Of a stretch of 64,000 nt of DNA, positions 23,446-36,039 are shown one piece after another. Source of the stretch: Terebella lapidaria (taxonomy: Eukaryota > Annelida > Polychaeta > Terebellida > Terebellidae); assembly GCA_949152475.1 (NCBI GenBank), contig OX424560.1, positions 22,321,106-22,385,105 on the forward strand, read 5' to 3'. Position 1 is the first letter of the stretch. The number at the start of each line of letters is the position of its first letter. The position numbers and the translations under genes were made by a program. The notes under the pieces were generated by a model, which was given only the letters and a program-made list of their open reading frames with translations, ran no database searches and was not told where the DNA came from.

Positions 23446-24033
23446 TTCATAATTGCAACCTTTGTCCTGATATCAGTACAATATTATAAGAAGGACGTTA
23501 TGGAATGAAGGTTTGATGTGCTGGAGAAAGTGCTTTTCATACTTCAATGGTTCTTTGTTTTTAGTACTCTGAAGGCACAAAAACCTGATATGACCTACAA
23601 ATTTGCTGAATTATGATATCATAGCATATGTAAATTTCTAGAATTCGAAATAATTGCTTGAGATCCAAATTGTGTGTATGTAAATTAATATCGACGTCGG
23701 ATAGATATCCTTTTGCTTCGTCATGATCTTGGTGATTGATCAATATATACACTACAGTGAGTCAAATGTCAAATAACACAAACAATTCCATGGTGTTGGA
23801 TATCCCGGACTATTGGATGTGTGTTGTTTGTTTTGATGTGTGTTGTGTTGTTTTGAAGTTACGATTTATAAACCCTACAAAATGAACAATAACCTATATA
23901 GGGTTCGGTGCATGTGATCAAATTGCAAATCAATTCAATTAGAACTACCTCGATACACAGTAAATACTAAACTTTCTAGTCATGTATTTTTTCTCAGTTA
24001 CTCTTTGTATATAATGAACATCCTATTTACAAA

Positions 24034-24310
24034 TTGCTTGATTGGAACGTCAGTGAAGTCTGTGACCAAGTAGATGGCACTGTCATACTTGTATATTCAT
24101 CTGATCGAAAATTCATAGTCAGAGCACAGGTTCTGACTTACAAACCGCCCAATCAAGGTTACGAAATGCCTAAACTGACGCAGACATTCAAAAGGTTTTA
24201 TGGTCGTCACGATGTTCTGTTTGAAGATTACCCCAAGCCTGTCACACATATGGTGGAAGGTATCACACCATTCTTATGGTTTTGTGCATATATTTCTATC
24301 TCGATATGTC
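24034..24310 (+). mobile_element. Penelope-like retroelement, 3' fragment
   Basis: The plus strand encodes RAQVLTYKPPNQGYEMPKL and QTFKRFYGRHDVLFEDY, which match the C-terminal part of the better copy at 28864-30193 (RAKMLTDKLLKQGF and STFKKFYDRHQELIDHF). The following non-coding stretch (about 24295-24330) also matches 30232-30275. It is an old, broken remnant within copy A. Confidence 0.7.
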
Positions 24311-24639
24311 AATATGGTCATCACAGAGGGTGTCTCACGCGGGCCTGAACACTCAGCTGGCTGGGTGTCTTTGATGTTTTTATGTCTTTGACTTTGATAC
24401 TTTAATATCACTCAGATTTGAACTCTCACACCGATTTTGTAAAGTTCGTGTATGGATTCGGTTTTGGGATGTCATTTCGTCTGTTTGTTGGTACCCATTT
24501 ATACTTGAAAACGCTACATCCAAGGATCTTTTGAATTGTGATGAAAGTTCTGAAGAATCCATGTTGTTCAATTATAATACATGTAGTATCGACATGAAAG
24601 GAAAATAACAACTGATCATCCACGAACAAGACCACCAGC

Positions 24640-25480
24640 ATGAGCTGCAATAATAAAACAACAGTGAGCAGATGTTAAAACACTAGAAACAACACAGAAC
24701 AGTTATATACAGTGTATTATTATCAGGGTGTGAAACGGCGTGTGTGAAACCTGCTGAGAAACTAATTATCCAAAAGCATTTCCTTTGAACACACCGTTAA
24801 CGATTTTGTGAGAGAATACCTTTGTAATGTACTGATCACTCTGATTCACAGTTGCTACATTGAAGACTGTTTTGCAAGGGTGATAATGACATGACCAGCC
24901 AAAATAACCCTTTGCCAACTCTCCATCGGTCATTAGTGGGGTCATGTAAAGTTTCAACCGCATTTCATTCTCAGAGTGTTGCAGATGATATGTGTGTAAT
25001 AGATCTACCACCAACAAGAATGAAATTACCAAAAAAAAATTATCTATGGAATTTGTGTAAACACAAATGGAAGCATGGTGAAATTTCTATTGGCGATCAG
25101 ATACCATATCATGCAGACATGTACTGTCCTGTAAAATGAAAGGCGTGCGCTCACATAAGAATTCACCTCAAAGGGCGAATTCTCAGGAATAATGGGACAA
25201 AATGTACAACATTGTACATCACAATGAAGATGAAAAACAATCTTGGTCGGGTCATCTCATCCCAGAATATAACTGAAAATTTTGACATTTACTGAAGGGG
25301 GTGTTTTATACATAACCTCTTTATATCAAACGGAAACAAAGAGAGACTGGATAAGTGGTGGATTTTCAAAATGAACAAAAATTCCAACGTAGACCATAAA
25401 GAGAAAGTACAGCGTTAAGTAGACCGGTGTGTTCTGACTGGCAAAGGATATTCCTAGACGAAACACACTTCAATGTGGTA
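24640..25480. repeat. Array block shared by copies A and B
   Basis: Direct counterpart of 36040-37080, with shared TATTATCAGGGTGTGAAAC, CCTGCTGAGAAA and GGTCATTAGTGGGGT. AT-rich; no coding frame conserved between the two. Confidence 0.75.
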
Positions 25481-25482
25481 CA

Positions 25483-25885
25483 AATAGATTAAATGCTTAG
25501 GTACATGTAGGTGTAAAAAATTTTCGCCACTAAATATTTACTTTCCCCAACAACAACACCTTCAGACATTGCATTCGTATTCGTGCTATTGTCACATCTA
25601 ATGGTTTCCATCATATACAATGCTGATAACCCTCTCTCTCGCCCCTTCATTCCACAATGGATACAAAATATGACAGCCAAGAGGCCAGTTTATTGTTCCA
25701 CATTCGGCGAGAGGTCAATATTAATAAACAAAATAATCACACCCCCAGAGGAAAACAAACCAGCGGATGATTTGGGCAGCAAGCCAAATAAACATGGCTA
25801 GCCATCTAGACGTTATGTCGTGTGTACTCTTACAGCTTACATGATACTTTTGATTCAAATTTCCTGGTAGGTTATTTAAACACCT
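25483..25885. repeat. Best-preserved array block (copy A) and empty site for the 37.4-kb insertion
   Basis: Matches 37080-37407 strongly: both contain GAGGAAAACAAACCA, GGATGATTTGGGCAGCAAGC and CATGGCTAGCCATCTAGACG. It ends GGTTATTTAAACACCTAG, which is uninterrupted here but split by an 893-bp element in copy B. Weaker relatives occur at 28570-28735 and 44330-44440. Confidence 0.85.
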
Positions 25886-27499
25886 AGTCATACCAAGCAT
25901 ACAATATATATTGCATCTCCAGTTATCATACCAAGTATACGATGTATATTGCATCTCCAGTGATTATATCATTCATCTGTCATACAGCCTATCATCTGAC
26001 AGTTCTAATCTATTGTAAGCAGATGCTGCCCGCCTCTCGTCTCCTATCCAAACATTCAATGTCCCTGATCGAATGAACCTGGAAAATTTTGCACCTGGAG
26101 AAACCCATCACTGGGGAATGCTGGGTATGAGTGGACTTTCATTATCGAAAGTTTATCGTATGCACATTTATAACAAACTTCTAAAAATACGTCATGAACA
26201 TTAGGCAGGAAATATCAAATTTCAATTCGGCGTTTTTCAGGATGGTACTTACTGTAGTTAATAAGAAATCCATTAGTGTATAATTACTGAACATTACAAT
26301 TTCAAAATATTCATAAAGTTGTCCAAATATCCTTTGGAAAATGTAGAATTTGTCGTTTGGCTTTTTTTATTTACTTCACAACCAACATTTGTTAGTGGTA
26401 TGTTTGAAAAAGAATTGAGTCAGTAAAGCCCTTTATGGTTAAACGTGCAGCTTTAAATGGCGCACTGCACATGGATGAATATGCATGAACTTTGACCACG
26501 ACCAGAAATATCTGCATTTTGTATATCCAAGTTCATCGGCATACAGTATACAGTATGGGACCAACCTTCCCTTAGGACAAGAAGCGATACAGTGGTTTGC
26601 ACTAGAATAGCTGTGTTGTATTGTTTGGTGTTGTCTCAGCTGATCAGTTCACTCCATATCTATCTCTAATTAAGTGATATTCCGGTTCATCTCATGAAGC
26701 ATCGTATTTCACAGCAGACCTATCGTATTGTCCGGTATCGATTCAAAATATATTTCAGCATTTCCATCCCACATGTTTTCCCAATTCTGTCCACTGAAAT
26801 AGTTTTCAGGAGACATTGCATACGTTGCAAATAAATACCTAAAACCTCATCCGTCAGGATTTTAATCCATAATAAGTGTATTTAGTTAAGTGTCTATGAT
26901 AAGCAGTAACCTCCAACCATAGATATTTGTAAGTTTACTCCATGTATCAGTTTCAGATGTTTCAGGTCAGATGTTACATGAGGTCGTCGGTTCTCAATAC
27001 TTTTGATCGAGAATATCATTGACATACAATGTGAAACTCGGGTCATGTACATTACTTTCATTATGTAAAATGTTGAAATGGAATTGTCATCAAGAGATAC
27101 CACAATTGGATGCATTCAATTTTTGTTCTTGTACATGTGTTTGTTGTGGAATACTGATATATCATGACTCGAAACGATGAAATCTGGTGCGAACCTCTGA
27201 AATGTGGAGCGCTTAATAAATGAATGCACAACTATGCTTGGCGTTAGGGTGATCTGCGAGATGTCATTAAGTGTTTGGCTATGAATCAATTTGACACTAA
27301 TCATGTTATCTGTTTCCCGATACGATACTGATTAATGATTGTCTTCTCCACTAAGACTCGAAGTAATCCCCTTCGCTGCAAAGTAATCCCCTCACCACAT
27401 ACTTTTGCTGGTATTTATTTCAAATTTCCCTGAAATATTGCCCCACATGAAGTGATCTATTTTCTTTCCTGAACGTGATGGACTCACGAGTTGAGGTCC

Positions 27500-27940
27500 T
27501 TGCTTCAGAAAGTTGGTGATGTGAGAAAGTGAAATATCCCCTATTTCCTGTCATCGAAACACACCCTCTATTCCTTGTGCTAGACTCTTACCTTATATGA
27601 AGCTTGAAATTGCATGTACGCACAAATCAACCACTTTTAGTTCGATCGGGTATGCTACAGAGGCTGAACAATATCCCCTGGGAATTGTAGGTTATGCGAA
27701 TCTGAACAGAGGACAGTCATAATCTTTTCCAGTTTGAGGAGCATTATCCGGATATGACATTTTAAGTGACATTTGTACATTTCCTAAGTTCTACGCGTGT
27801 GTTGAAACTCTTAGCCATATCCATTGAGACCGCTACATTGTACTCTTAAATTATGAACTGCACCGATTGACAATCCTTTAAGTGATGTTTATTTCAAAAC
27901 CAGTTATTCTGAAAATAATCAGAACTAGCTTGTCCTCAAA
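27500..27940. other. AT-rich spacer, nothing recognised
   Basis: Between the end of copy A and the partial copy at 27950. No coding frame, repeat ends or RNA gene recognised. Confidence 0.4.
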
Positions 27941-27949
27941 ATTCTCCAC

Positions 27950-28735
27950 ATTATGTACATCTAAATCTCAACCAGACATCTGATATTGGCGCGTGTTCTT
28001 GTGAAGTGTTCATGATATGTATATGGAGCAAATTCCCACATGGACCAACTGTGTTCTTTGAGGTGGAAGGAGGTGTGAGACCACGATAGACAAGTCCACT
28101 GCTGTCGTCGCAAAGCATGACGTGACCATATAAAGGGTCCCTAGCTTTCTTTGTTACTCTGCTCAGTCTCACGCCAATGGCTAGACAGTGTTTAGTCTCT
28201 GGTTTTATCGAAGCTCTACAGCTATATAAGAGAGAAACCATAGCAATATCATGGTGGCTGAAGCTGTCTGTCAAGGACATAGTAACTATCATTACATTTG
28301 TCTTGATATCAGTACAATTTTATTTCAAAGGACGTCTTGAATTGATGGTTTGATTTGCTGAAGGCAGTCCTTATACTTCAATGAATCATTGATTTTATTA
28401 CTCGGGAGGAATTGCAAGTTATTAGCGTTTATATACGTTGTAAACTCAAATTTATTTTGAAGTAATTGTTTAGGATCCAAAGATGTATTGCATTTTTACG
28501 TATGTTCAGGAAAGTCAACGTCAAATAGGGCTCCTATTTGCTCATCATAATATTATGGTACCAATGAATGAAATGCTTAGGTACACGTATCCATCACAAA
28601 TTTTCTCTGCTAAATAATATTCATATTTCCAAACAACAACACCACCAGACATTGCTTTTGTGGTACCGTCATATCCACTGGTTTGCATCATACAAAATGT
28701 TGGTGCCCCATCGCTGAATCTGAAAGCCATGATGC
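27950..28735. repeat. Partial copy of the array unit with TATA-bearing block
   Basis: Contains the TATA-bearing block (27990-28280), the GGATCCAAAGATGTATTGCA landmark (28470) and a short version of the 25.5-kb block (28570-28735), with the intervening parts missing. A 113-codon minus-strand frame (27951-28292) includes GVRLSRVTKKARDPLYGHVM. The same frame is open in the 32.4-kb copy, but frame-shifting length differences in the 23.1-kb copy argue against coding. Confidence 0.65.
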
Positions 28736-28863
28736 CTGATCATTAGTAAATCCTAATGCACTTTGTACATTGTACTATAATATAAATATTCAAGCACAAG
28801 AAAGAGTATTATACACGAGGAGAGGAACGCATTCAATTTGCATAACACGAAAAGTGAGCATTG

Positions 28864-30193
28864 TGCTGGCGAATTGTTCAGGATATACTTTTCTTCGTCA
28901 TTGTTCCAGCTGACAAGGCTGCCAACAATATTGTATTCATATGTAAACAATATTATTATGAATGTCTGATTACAGAACATATTATTTTTAACACACAGGG
29001 GAATCCTACATATAGCCCCATCACACAATCCAAAAAGGAGGTTCTTGACAACCACATGTCAGTTCTCGCCTCATATGGCATTGCAACTCCTCAGAAAGAA
29101 CTTGACCTTCCCGCTCTGTACTGGACTCCAAAATTACACAAATGTCCTTACAAGCAACACTATATTGCAGGGTCAGCTGTGTGCTCCACCAAACCATTAT
29201 CAATATTATTGACTAAATTATTATCTGCTGTAAAGGAAGGACTTCAGAAGTATTGAGATACTGCTTATTCCAGAAGTGGAATTAATCAGATGTGGATTTT
29301 GAAGAATTCAAAAGAGCTTATTGAAAATCTCAAATCACGCTCATTTTCCAAAATAACCAGTATCAAAACTTTTGACTTTTCTACCCTTTACACAACCAAT
29401 GCTTTTTCCATAAAAATGGGAAAAAAGGCGTTATAAGTAGCTGGTAATTAATTATAAATATGTTTATTTCGTTCCAGAACATTCATCATCAGACACTAAA
29501 TATACTGAAACCGATGTTGTTGGTATGTTGGAATTTCTAATCGACAACATTTTCGAAGAGTTTGGTGGTGAAATTTTCCAACAAACTATTGGAATTCCAA
29601 TGGGGACTAATTGTGTTCCATTGTTGGCAGATTTGTTTTTATATTCATATGAAGCAGAGTTCATACAATCGCTTCTGAAGAGAGGAGAAAAGAAACTAGC
29701 CAGTTCATTCAATTTTACATACAGATACATTGACGATGTAATTGTCATTGAACAATCCAAAGTTCAGTGATTATTTACATCTCATATATCCAGATGAACT
29801 GGAAATTAAAGACACCACGGACTCCTCCAAGTCTGCAGCATATCTTGACCTGTACCTCGAAATAAACAAAAATGACAATCTATATACCAGATTATATGAC
29901 AAACGTGATGACTTCAATTTTCCCATCCTAAATTACTGAGTAGTAACATACCAGCAGCTCCTGCGTATGGCGTCTATGTGTCTCAACTCATTCGATATGT
30001 TAGAGCATGTTCCAATTACCAAGATTTTCTAGCCAGAGCCAAAATGCTAACTGATAAGTTATTAAAGCAGGGCTTTTTGAGACCTAGATTGCAGTCGACC
30101 TTTAAGAAGTTTTATGATCGTCATCAGGAATTAATAGACCATTTCGGTCTGTCTGTAACTCAGATGATCGGAGATCTTATCACATCATGTTGA
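28864..30193 (+). mobile_element. Penelope-like retroelement with reverse transcriptase, broken
   Basis: The plus strand encodes the Penelope-type RT in order: VPADKAANNIVFICKQYYY near the start; LYWTPKLHKCPYKQHYIAGS; FDFSTLYT; IPMGTNCVPLLADLFLYSYE; catalytic YIDDV at about 29729-29743; LEIKDTTDSSKSAAYLDLYL; YDKRDDFNFPI; and the C-terminal FKKFYDRHQEL segment. This order and wording is typical of Penelope-like elements rather than LINEs. No GIY-YIG endonuclease is visible after the RT. The copy is 5'-truncated and interrupted in a few places, so it is a fossil, though better preserved than 24034-24310. Confidence 0.87.
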
Positions 30194-32399
30194 TTGGTAC
30201 TTGTAGAGTCGTTATTATAACCTAACTATGTCCTTCATCTCGATGACATTTATTTTGTATATCACAGTGGGTGTCGCATGCGAGGCAAGAGAAGCTTACC
30301 CTTACTGGTACACCTGATCTCATATTTGGCTTCGCCGGATGTCTGTGATATTCAAATTGCTCGGACCTTGATCACCAATTTTGAATTTTTGTCCAACCTT
30401 AACATACTGATTGTGTAAATTTTGTCCATGGATTTTGCGTTTAGTCTTGCGGATTGCTTGGTGTTTGGTATCGTACTTTTCTGTTACGAAGAAACGTGGA
30501 GAAAGACTTTGCCATCGTGTAGTATTCCGCTTCATGGCAATGCAGTCAGGGAATGATATTACGTGAATTGACCATTATATGCCAAATTAAGTTTTAGTTT
30601 GAAACAGACACATGGGAAAAAAAGGAAATAAGTAATGTAATATTCTCTATCTTGTTCATGTAAAGAAGCAATAGGTCAAGTGCTGCGAGATATCATATTT
30701 TATGCATTATGGACAATTTTCATTATTGAATGAATATTTTTTATACTTCATGGTTGTTGTTCTGTTACACGACCCCCCTGTGCCCCCCCCCCCCGCCAAA
30801 TTTTTTTTTCTCCAAAATTCCCATGGGGTTAGCACCGATTTGACTCGGAATGCCATTGGTGTCTGATGTTGGGGTCGTTTCATATGACATTTTTTGCATA
30901 CTCATTACCGAGCGTGAGTATGTGGTTTATAAATATATAACACATTTACACTAAGTCGGCAGGAACCTTGACTGACAAAAGCAATCACAGGTATTTTCGA
31001 GAAGTAAATCAATCACATATGAATATCTGAAGGTCTACACAGAACTGTTAGTTACATGAACCGAGCGGAAACTTTCTAGACATCATTACATGTGAAATAG
31101 CAAAATATCAATCTTGTCAGTTCTCTGTCAGTCTTTCGGAAGCTCGCAATGTGAGATGCCTGGGAAGAAATGAGATGTCACCAGCGCCAATCAAAGTGTC
31201 AATGTTTTGAATTTCTCGTAAGTAATTGTCTTCTAAATACGGCTGGGAAAATCCGGCTGGGAAAATCTAAGCAGCAGTATTCACGTGAAGATATTTCTGC
31301 TATTGAATAGTGTGATTCGAAACGTGGCATCGTAGCTTGTCTCTGGACAGTTTACTGACTCACCCAAGCACAAATGTAACAGATGGTGAATGTAAGATAA
31401 AAAAAACAATGATCACCGACTTGCTTGAACAAATCGCCAGGGGCGTATCTCTACATTGCAAATAAACTGCAATATACTAAAATAATGAAAACAGAAAAGT
31501 AACTCATGTTGTGAGTTCATGTTTTTTGGGTTTTTTTACTAAATATTATTTTTAATCCTAGCACGTACACATCATTGAGTGTCAATTTTTTGCAAAGTGT
31601 ATTTCTATTGCCTCCTACGATTCATGTTTCATCAACCTTGTTTCAAGTACTTTATTGAACGTTCATTGAGAACGCCTCTCCATGCCAAGGCCAAATTAAT
31701 GTCACTCTTCAGAACTGGCTACTTTTGATGATGTTTAAAAATGTCAGTGAAACGCCTTTTTCTGTTCATTTTTCATACATCATTACCGTATATCGTGCTT
31801 CAATGCACATGTGCACACAAATCAGCTATATTCTGTTAACATCAGGTATACTATGGATGCTGAACATAATGATTCTGGGAATAGAGAGTTTGTAAAATCT
31901 GACCAGACAAATGTCCAGTTTGAACAATATCAGCCGGATATATTATTTCGAGTTACATTCCATGGGGTTTGTGTCAGATTTCAAAATTAGTTTCAGGGCA
32001 GTTGTATATCAATTTCACCAAGGGTACAGTACACACTGTTTGCCCTGATGACGACCGTGTGATTTGGATAAAATGATTGGTCAGACTTTGTATCTATTGC
32101 AAGATTTTGTATTTATGTTTGCTTCTGGAATCATCTAGTTGTTTTGGTGGTATCAGATTAATAGTTACATTTCCATTGAATACCTTGAATTTCACCCATT
32201 TCAGTTCTACATGTCTATCGAATGCTCTGTTCATAATCACTGATATCCGTACATAGTATGTTTATGTTGTATGGGCTGCGCCAATTGGCACTATATGATC
32301 TGAAGTTCATTTCAAAACGAATTATAATGCAAATAACGAGAAACAATTTTTCATCAACATTCGTCACATCGTGCACATCTCAATCCAAAATAGACGTCT

Positions 32400-32690
32400 G
32401 ATATTGGCACGTGATCTTGTGGAGTGTTCATAATATAGCAAAGACAACCATGGACAAGCTGAGGTCTTTGACGTGGAAAGAGGCGTGAGGCCATGATAGA
32501 CAAGTCTTTGGCTTTCGTCGCACAGCATGACGTGGCCATGTAATGGGTCCCTAGCTTCGTTTGTTACTCTGCTCAGTCTCACGCCAATGGCTAGACAGTG
32601 TTTAGTCTCTGGTTCTATCGAAGCTCTACAGCTATATAAGAGAGAAACCATAGCAATACCATGGTGGCTGAAGCTGTCTGATCATTTGTC
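32400..32690. repeat. TATA-bearing block, copy B
   Basis: Very similar to 27990-28280, including CTACAGCTATATAAGAGAGA, a good TATA-box match on the plus strand, followed about 22 bases later by ACCATGG. No open frame follows that ATG, so this may be a fossil promoter or simply a repeat. The opposite strand holds a 95-codon frame. Confidence 0.65.
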
Positions 32691-33614
32691 AAGGAAATAT
32701 TGATTATCATTACTTATGTCATGATATCTGTACAAAATTATATACAATAACGTCTTCGATTGATGGTTTGAGTTGATCGAGGCAGTCCTTTTTATACTTC
32801 AATGCTTCATTGTTTTTAGTACCCTGAAGGCATTGCAAAGATGATATGGCATACGAACATGCTATGTTACGTGTACGAAATCCCAGCGTTGATATAAGTT
32901 TTAAAGTCAAAATATTTTGAAGTTATTGTTTCGGATCCAAAGATGTATTGCAGTTTTACGTATTTTCATGAACATTTTTGTTAAATGGGTCTCCTATCGG
33001 CTCGTCATGATATTATGCTGTTGGGAATTGATCGATATATATATTTACTACAATGTATCAAATGTCAAATACCACAAAGCGTTCCATGGGGTTCGGATCT
33101 CCTGAAATATTAAAAGCTTGCTATTCGATGACAACTACTGCACGAAATATAAACCCTACAAAATTTTTATTATTATAATAGCCTATACTATTGACTGTAG
33201 CAATCAAATTAACATTTTGGATGGTCCACGTCGAACTGTCAGTCAGCCTTGTGTGCCAAACATCAAATCTGGTGATTACATTCTATAAAAAAAAATTTTT
33301 TTTTAATAATTTGGTCTCAGTCTCCTTTTGATACAGAATTTGAGACTCAGTCTTAAACCTACCATGTTCTTTTCGCGAAGAAAAAGGGTTTTCAGACAAG
33401 CCAATCAAAATGCAACAGAAGTGTTTTTTACAGACTGAATAGAACAAGATCTCTAAGTGTTTTAATATTCCAGTATTCCTCTCAAGTTTGATATGCTATG
33501 ACATGATATGATTTTCTTTTCATATGCTATATAATACACAGCAGAATAGATGCAGAAACAATCAATTGAACTTTAACAACAGACAAGCTTGTGATGATTC
33601 TGTTTGGGAAGGCC

Positions 33615-33858
33615 TCACCAATTTGCGCAACCTTCCCTCAAAAGAGTCAAGCCCGTTTCTGTTGATATGCATTCATGTTCGAGCGCCCCACGTTGCCACG
33701 TTAAGGCCAGTGCTTCAGGATGGCTACTCTTGATATGTTGAGAAATGTCATCGACACGCCTCTCGACTTCGGACAATAATAGTAGTCTTTCATTTATATC
33801 CAGAATCTGTTTGTTGCTGTGTTCAGACAATTTAGTGAATGCCTTGTTGTTTCTCCAT
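33615..33858 (-). pseudogene. Possible isolated coding relic (helical peptide)
   Basis: A minus-strand frame of about 80 codons reads KLSEHSNKQILDINERLLLL, then SEVERRVDDISQHIKSSHPE and ALTWQRGALEHECISTETGL. The composition is balanced and amphipathic, unlike random AT-rich frames nearby. A diverged relative of its middle (31677-31770, minus) would encode a similar RRFTDIFKHH...LALAWRG string with an internal stop. It may be a decayed exon of a gene once present in each array unit. Family not recognised. Confidence 0.25.
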
Positions 33859-34319
33859 CACTTGTATAAAAGATCAGACCATTTTGTTCAGTAAGAAATC
33901 CCAATCACCACACACTACTTCCGCGTCAGTTTGAAATATTAACACACATAATGTACACTACTCAACAGATCATAACACATATAGTAACACGGCTGATATC
34001 ACACATCAGAAAACCTTCCCATGCACTGTATTCAGTTTTTGAAAATTTTGGTGACATTCATGCACATTTTTTATGTGTGCGGGAATTTAATAGTGTGTGT
34101 AGTTTAAACATAGGGCCAAGAGCCTTGTAGCTCATCGGAAGACCACCAGAGTATTTCACCAAGTTAAATGATGTGCATATATGACTTCCTATATCATATA
34201 AATTGTATTTTTCAATTGCATACATAATTGGCGGCAATTCTGTGAGCTACTATGTTTCCTGAGTGACAACATGGTGAGCTACTGCCAAGATTTGATTACT
34301 GTATGTTTATTCTTGAGAA

Positions 34320-35045
34320 TTAGGGTGTGATTGCACGTAACTTACCGGTGACTGCACTGAGGCACTTTTCCATTGACTTATAATGTGAAAGTAAAGGTAA
34401 CAAAATCGCCAAAACAATACAATCCCCTGACCTAAAACTTGGCTAGCACACACACATATACTCATGGATGATGAACCGAGACATGTTTTCATAAATGATA
34501 TCACGAAAGCTGTGCAATTTGATGATTAGATAAATCATTTTATACGTTTCACCAAAACGAAGATCCGAGTGTTCTGCTTGACAAGCACTGGCTGTTGCAT
34601 ATATTTATTCCTTGTTGTCGTCAAAATAATGAGAATATCTAGGGCTATACTTTCTGTGAGATTAATACAATGAGCTGAACTTTCATAATCCCAAACATCT
34701 CGGTGCACCCGAGTGCCTATCACCTGTGAGTTTTACTGGCCTCACTAGCTATTTGCTGCACAGCATAATCCTTTCACTCGCCCTGTTGAGAGTTTATTTT
34801 GTAGACTGAGAATTAGGTCGGGAAATGACATATGAAAACGATGAATTTAACAAATTTAATATTGCTTAGTAGAAACAGAGTCTCGGTTAGTAATCCTTGA
34901 TGGCTAACAATCAGAAAGGCAAAGTTTCACGTTGATTGGAAGTGTGTAAATTCATGAATTTGTTACCTTTATATTTACATTATAAGTGAATGGACAGCTG
35001 GTCACTGCCAGGTTCATGACGATCACATGCAATCAATCCTTAAGA
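34320..35045. mobile_element. Possible inverted-repeat element
   Basis: Bases 34320-34405 and 34960-35045 are inverted copies sharing CACTTATAATGT / GACTTATAATGT, AAAGGTAACAAA and GATTGCA(C/T)GT near the outer edge. The arms are about 80 bases and diverged; the 550-base interior is AT-rich and non-coding. I see no clear target duplication, so the exact ends and family are uncertain. Confidence 0.4.
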
Positions 35046-35340
35046 CGATCTCGAGAAAGGTCCATGGCAAACTTGGGCATTCCAAAACCTTTGGTATTCC
35101 AAGATTGTCCTGTACAAACTGACTTGCCCAAGAATCCCACATTCCCAAAGAATGAGCATGACATTCTTCTCACGACGTGAATACGGCAAATACGGTGATA
35201 TTCATGCTTTGACATGCATACTGCATTGGCCATATCTAGGTTCCCTAGATAACTTCGTTGGTCTGTCTTCGTTGGACACTTTTCTGGGTGTATGGCGCAG
35301 ATGTCACGTAGTTTTATGTATATACATGTATATACCACCG

Positions 35341-35615
35341 AACCAGTAGTGTAGGGGTAAGGCGTCTTGACATTGGTTCGGGAGGTCGAAGATTCGAACC
35401 TCGCTAGAGGCTTGTTCTGATGTGGCCGGTTGGTGAGCCGCCAACTAGTTAAAGAATGGTTACCGATTGCCTCCCTGCCGGACGCCTGGCATATAGGAGA
35501 GGAATCGGGGTAAAGCTGTGCAAGAGAACGAAGTGTCTCATAAGCCCGATTGAGGCTGGCCGTTTCAATAGGAGTGACACTATGATAAAAAAAACACTTT
35601 ACCTTTACCTTTTTT
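35341..35615 (+). mobile_element. tRNA-derived SINE, second family
   Basis: The head AGTGTAGGGGTAAGGCG matches an A box region, and AGATTCGAACCTC gives box B about 45 bases downstream. A unique body follows, then a (TTTACC)n-type tail (ACACTTTACCTTTACC). The head is related to a tRNA, but the 3' half of the cloverleaf is not preserved. It is a different family from the SINEs at 15064 and 46304. Confidence 0.8.
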
Positions 35616-36039
35616 GTATGCAGTATCATTCAAACTCAGTTCAATTAGAGTGCCTGGGACCCACATTAATTACTCTCTGTTTGAGTCACAGAATCTTGCT
35701 CATTAACACATTGTGTATGATATAATGACAACCCCCGGTTTGGGCCTCATCCTGTACAAATTCCTCAATTGACCGTACGAAAAAAAGCACGTGTTTTTAT
35801 GTGATCAGTAATGTTTTCCATTGTTTGTCTGAATTGTACGCCTTACAGAAAACGTGTTTAACCATGAACTGCTCAGCATCTTCGTGTGGTCAATTGCAAT
35901 GTCAGGATTAAAACGAACGAAAAACAAACGTCCATGAATACGTTGAATCGTGATGACAAATGTGATGACTTAAGGTATTGACTTACAATAGATATAGTTA
36001 TCACCACCATAGGAAAATAATAACTCATCATCCTTAAAC

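Larger units (their letters stand above)
21905..27480. repeat. Degenerate multi-kilobase unit, copy A
   Basis: Shares a series of landmarks in the same order with copies B and C: GACTTTGCCATC..TGTAGC (21934); GCTGTTGGGGTTTCGT (22339); a TATA-bearing block (23150-23445); GTCAAATGTCAAATAACACA (23761); GTCATTAGTGGGGTCATGTA (24931); AAACAAACCAGCGGATGATT (25754); GTGGTTTGCACTAGAATAG (26591); and ACTGATTAATGATTGTCTTC (27326). No frame is open throughout. Confidence 0.65.

Noticed and set aside
35341-35410. tRNA gene (A and B boxes)
   Set aside because: The head continues into a SINE body and a TTTACC-type tail with no acceptor-stem closure.
35033-35629. 198-codon minus-strand frame as a gene
   Set aside because: It runs antisense through a SINE and into the arm of an inverted-repeat candidate; no domain recognised.
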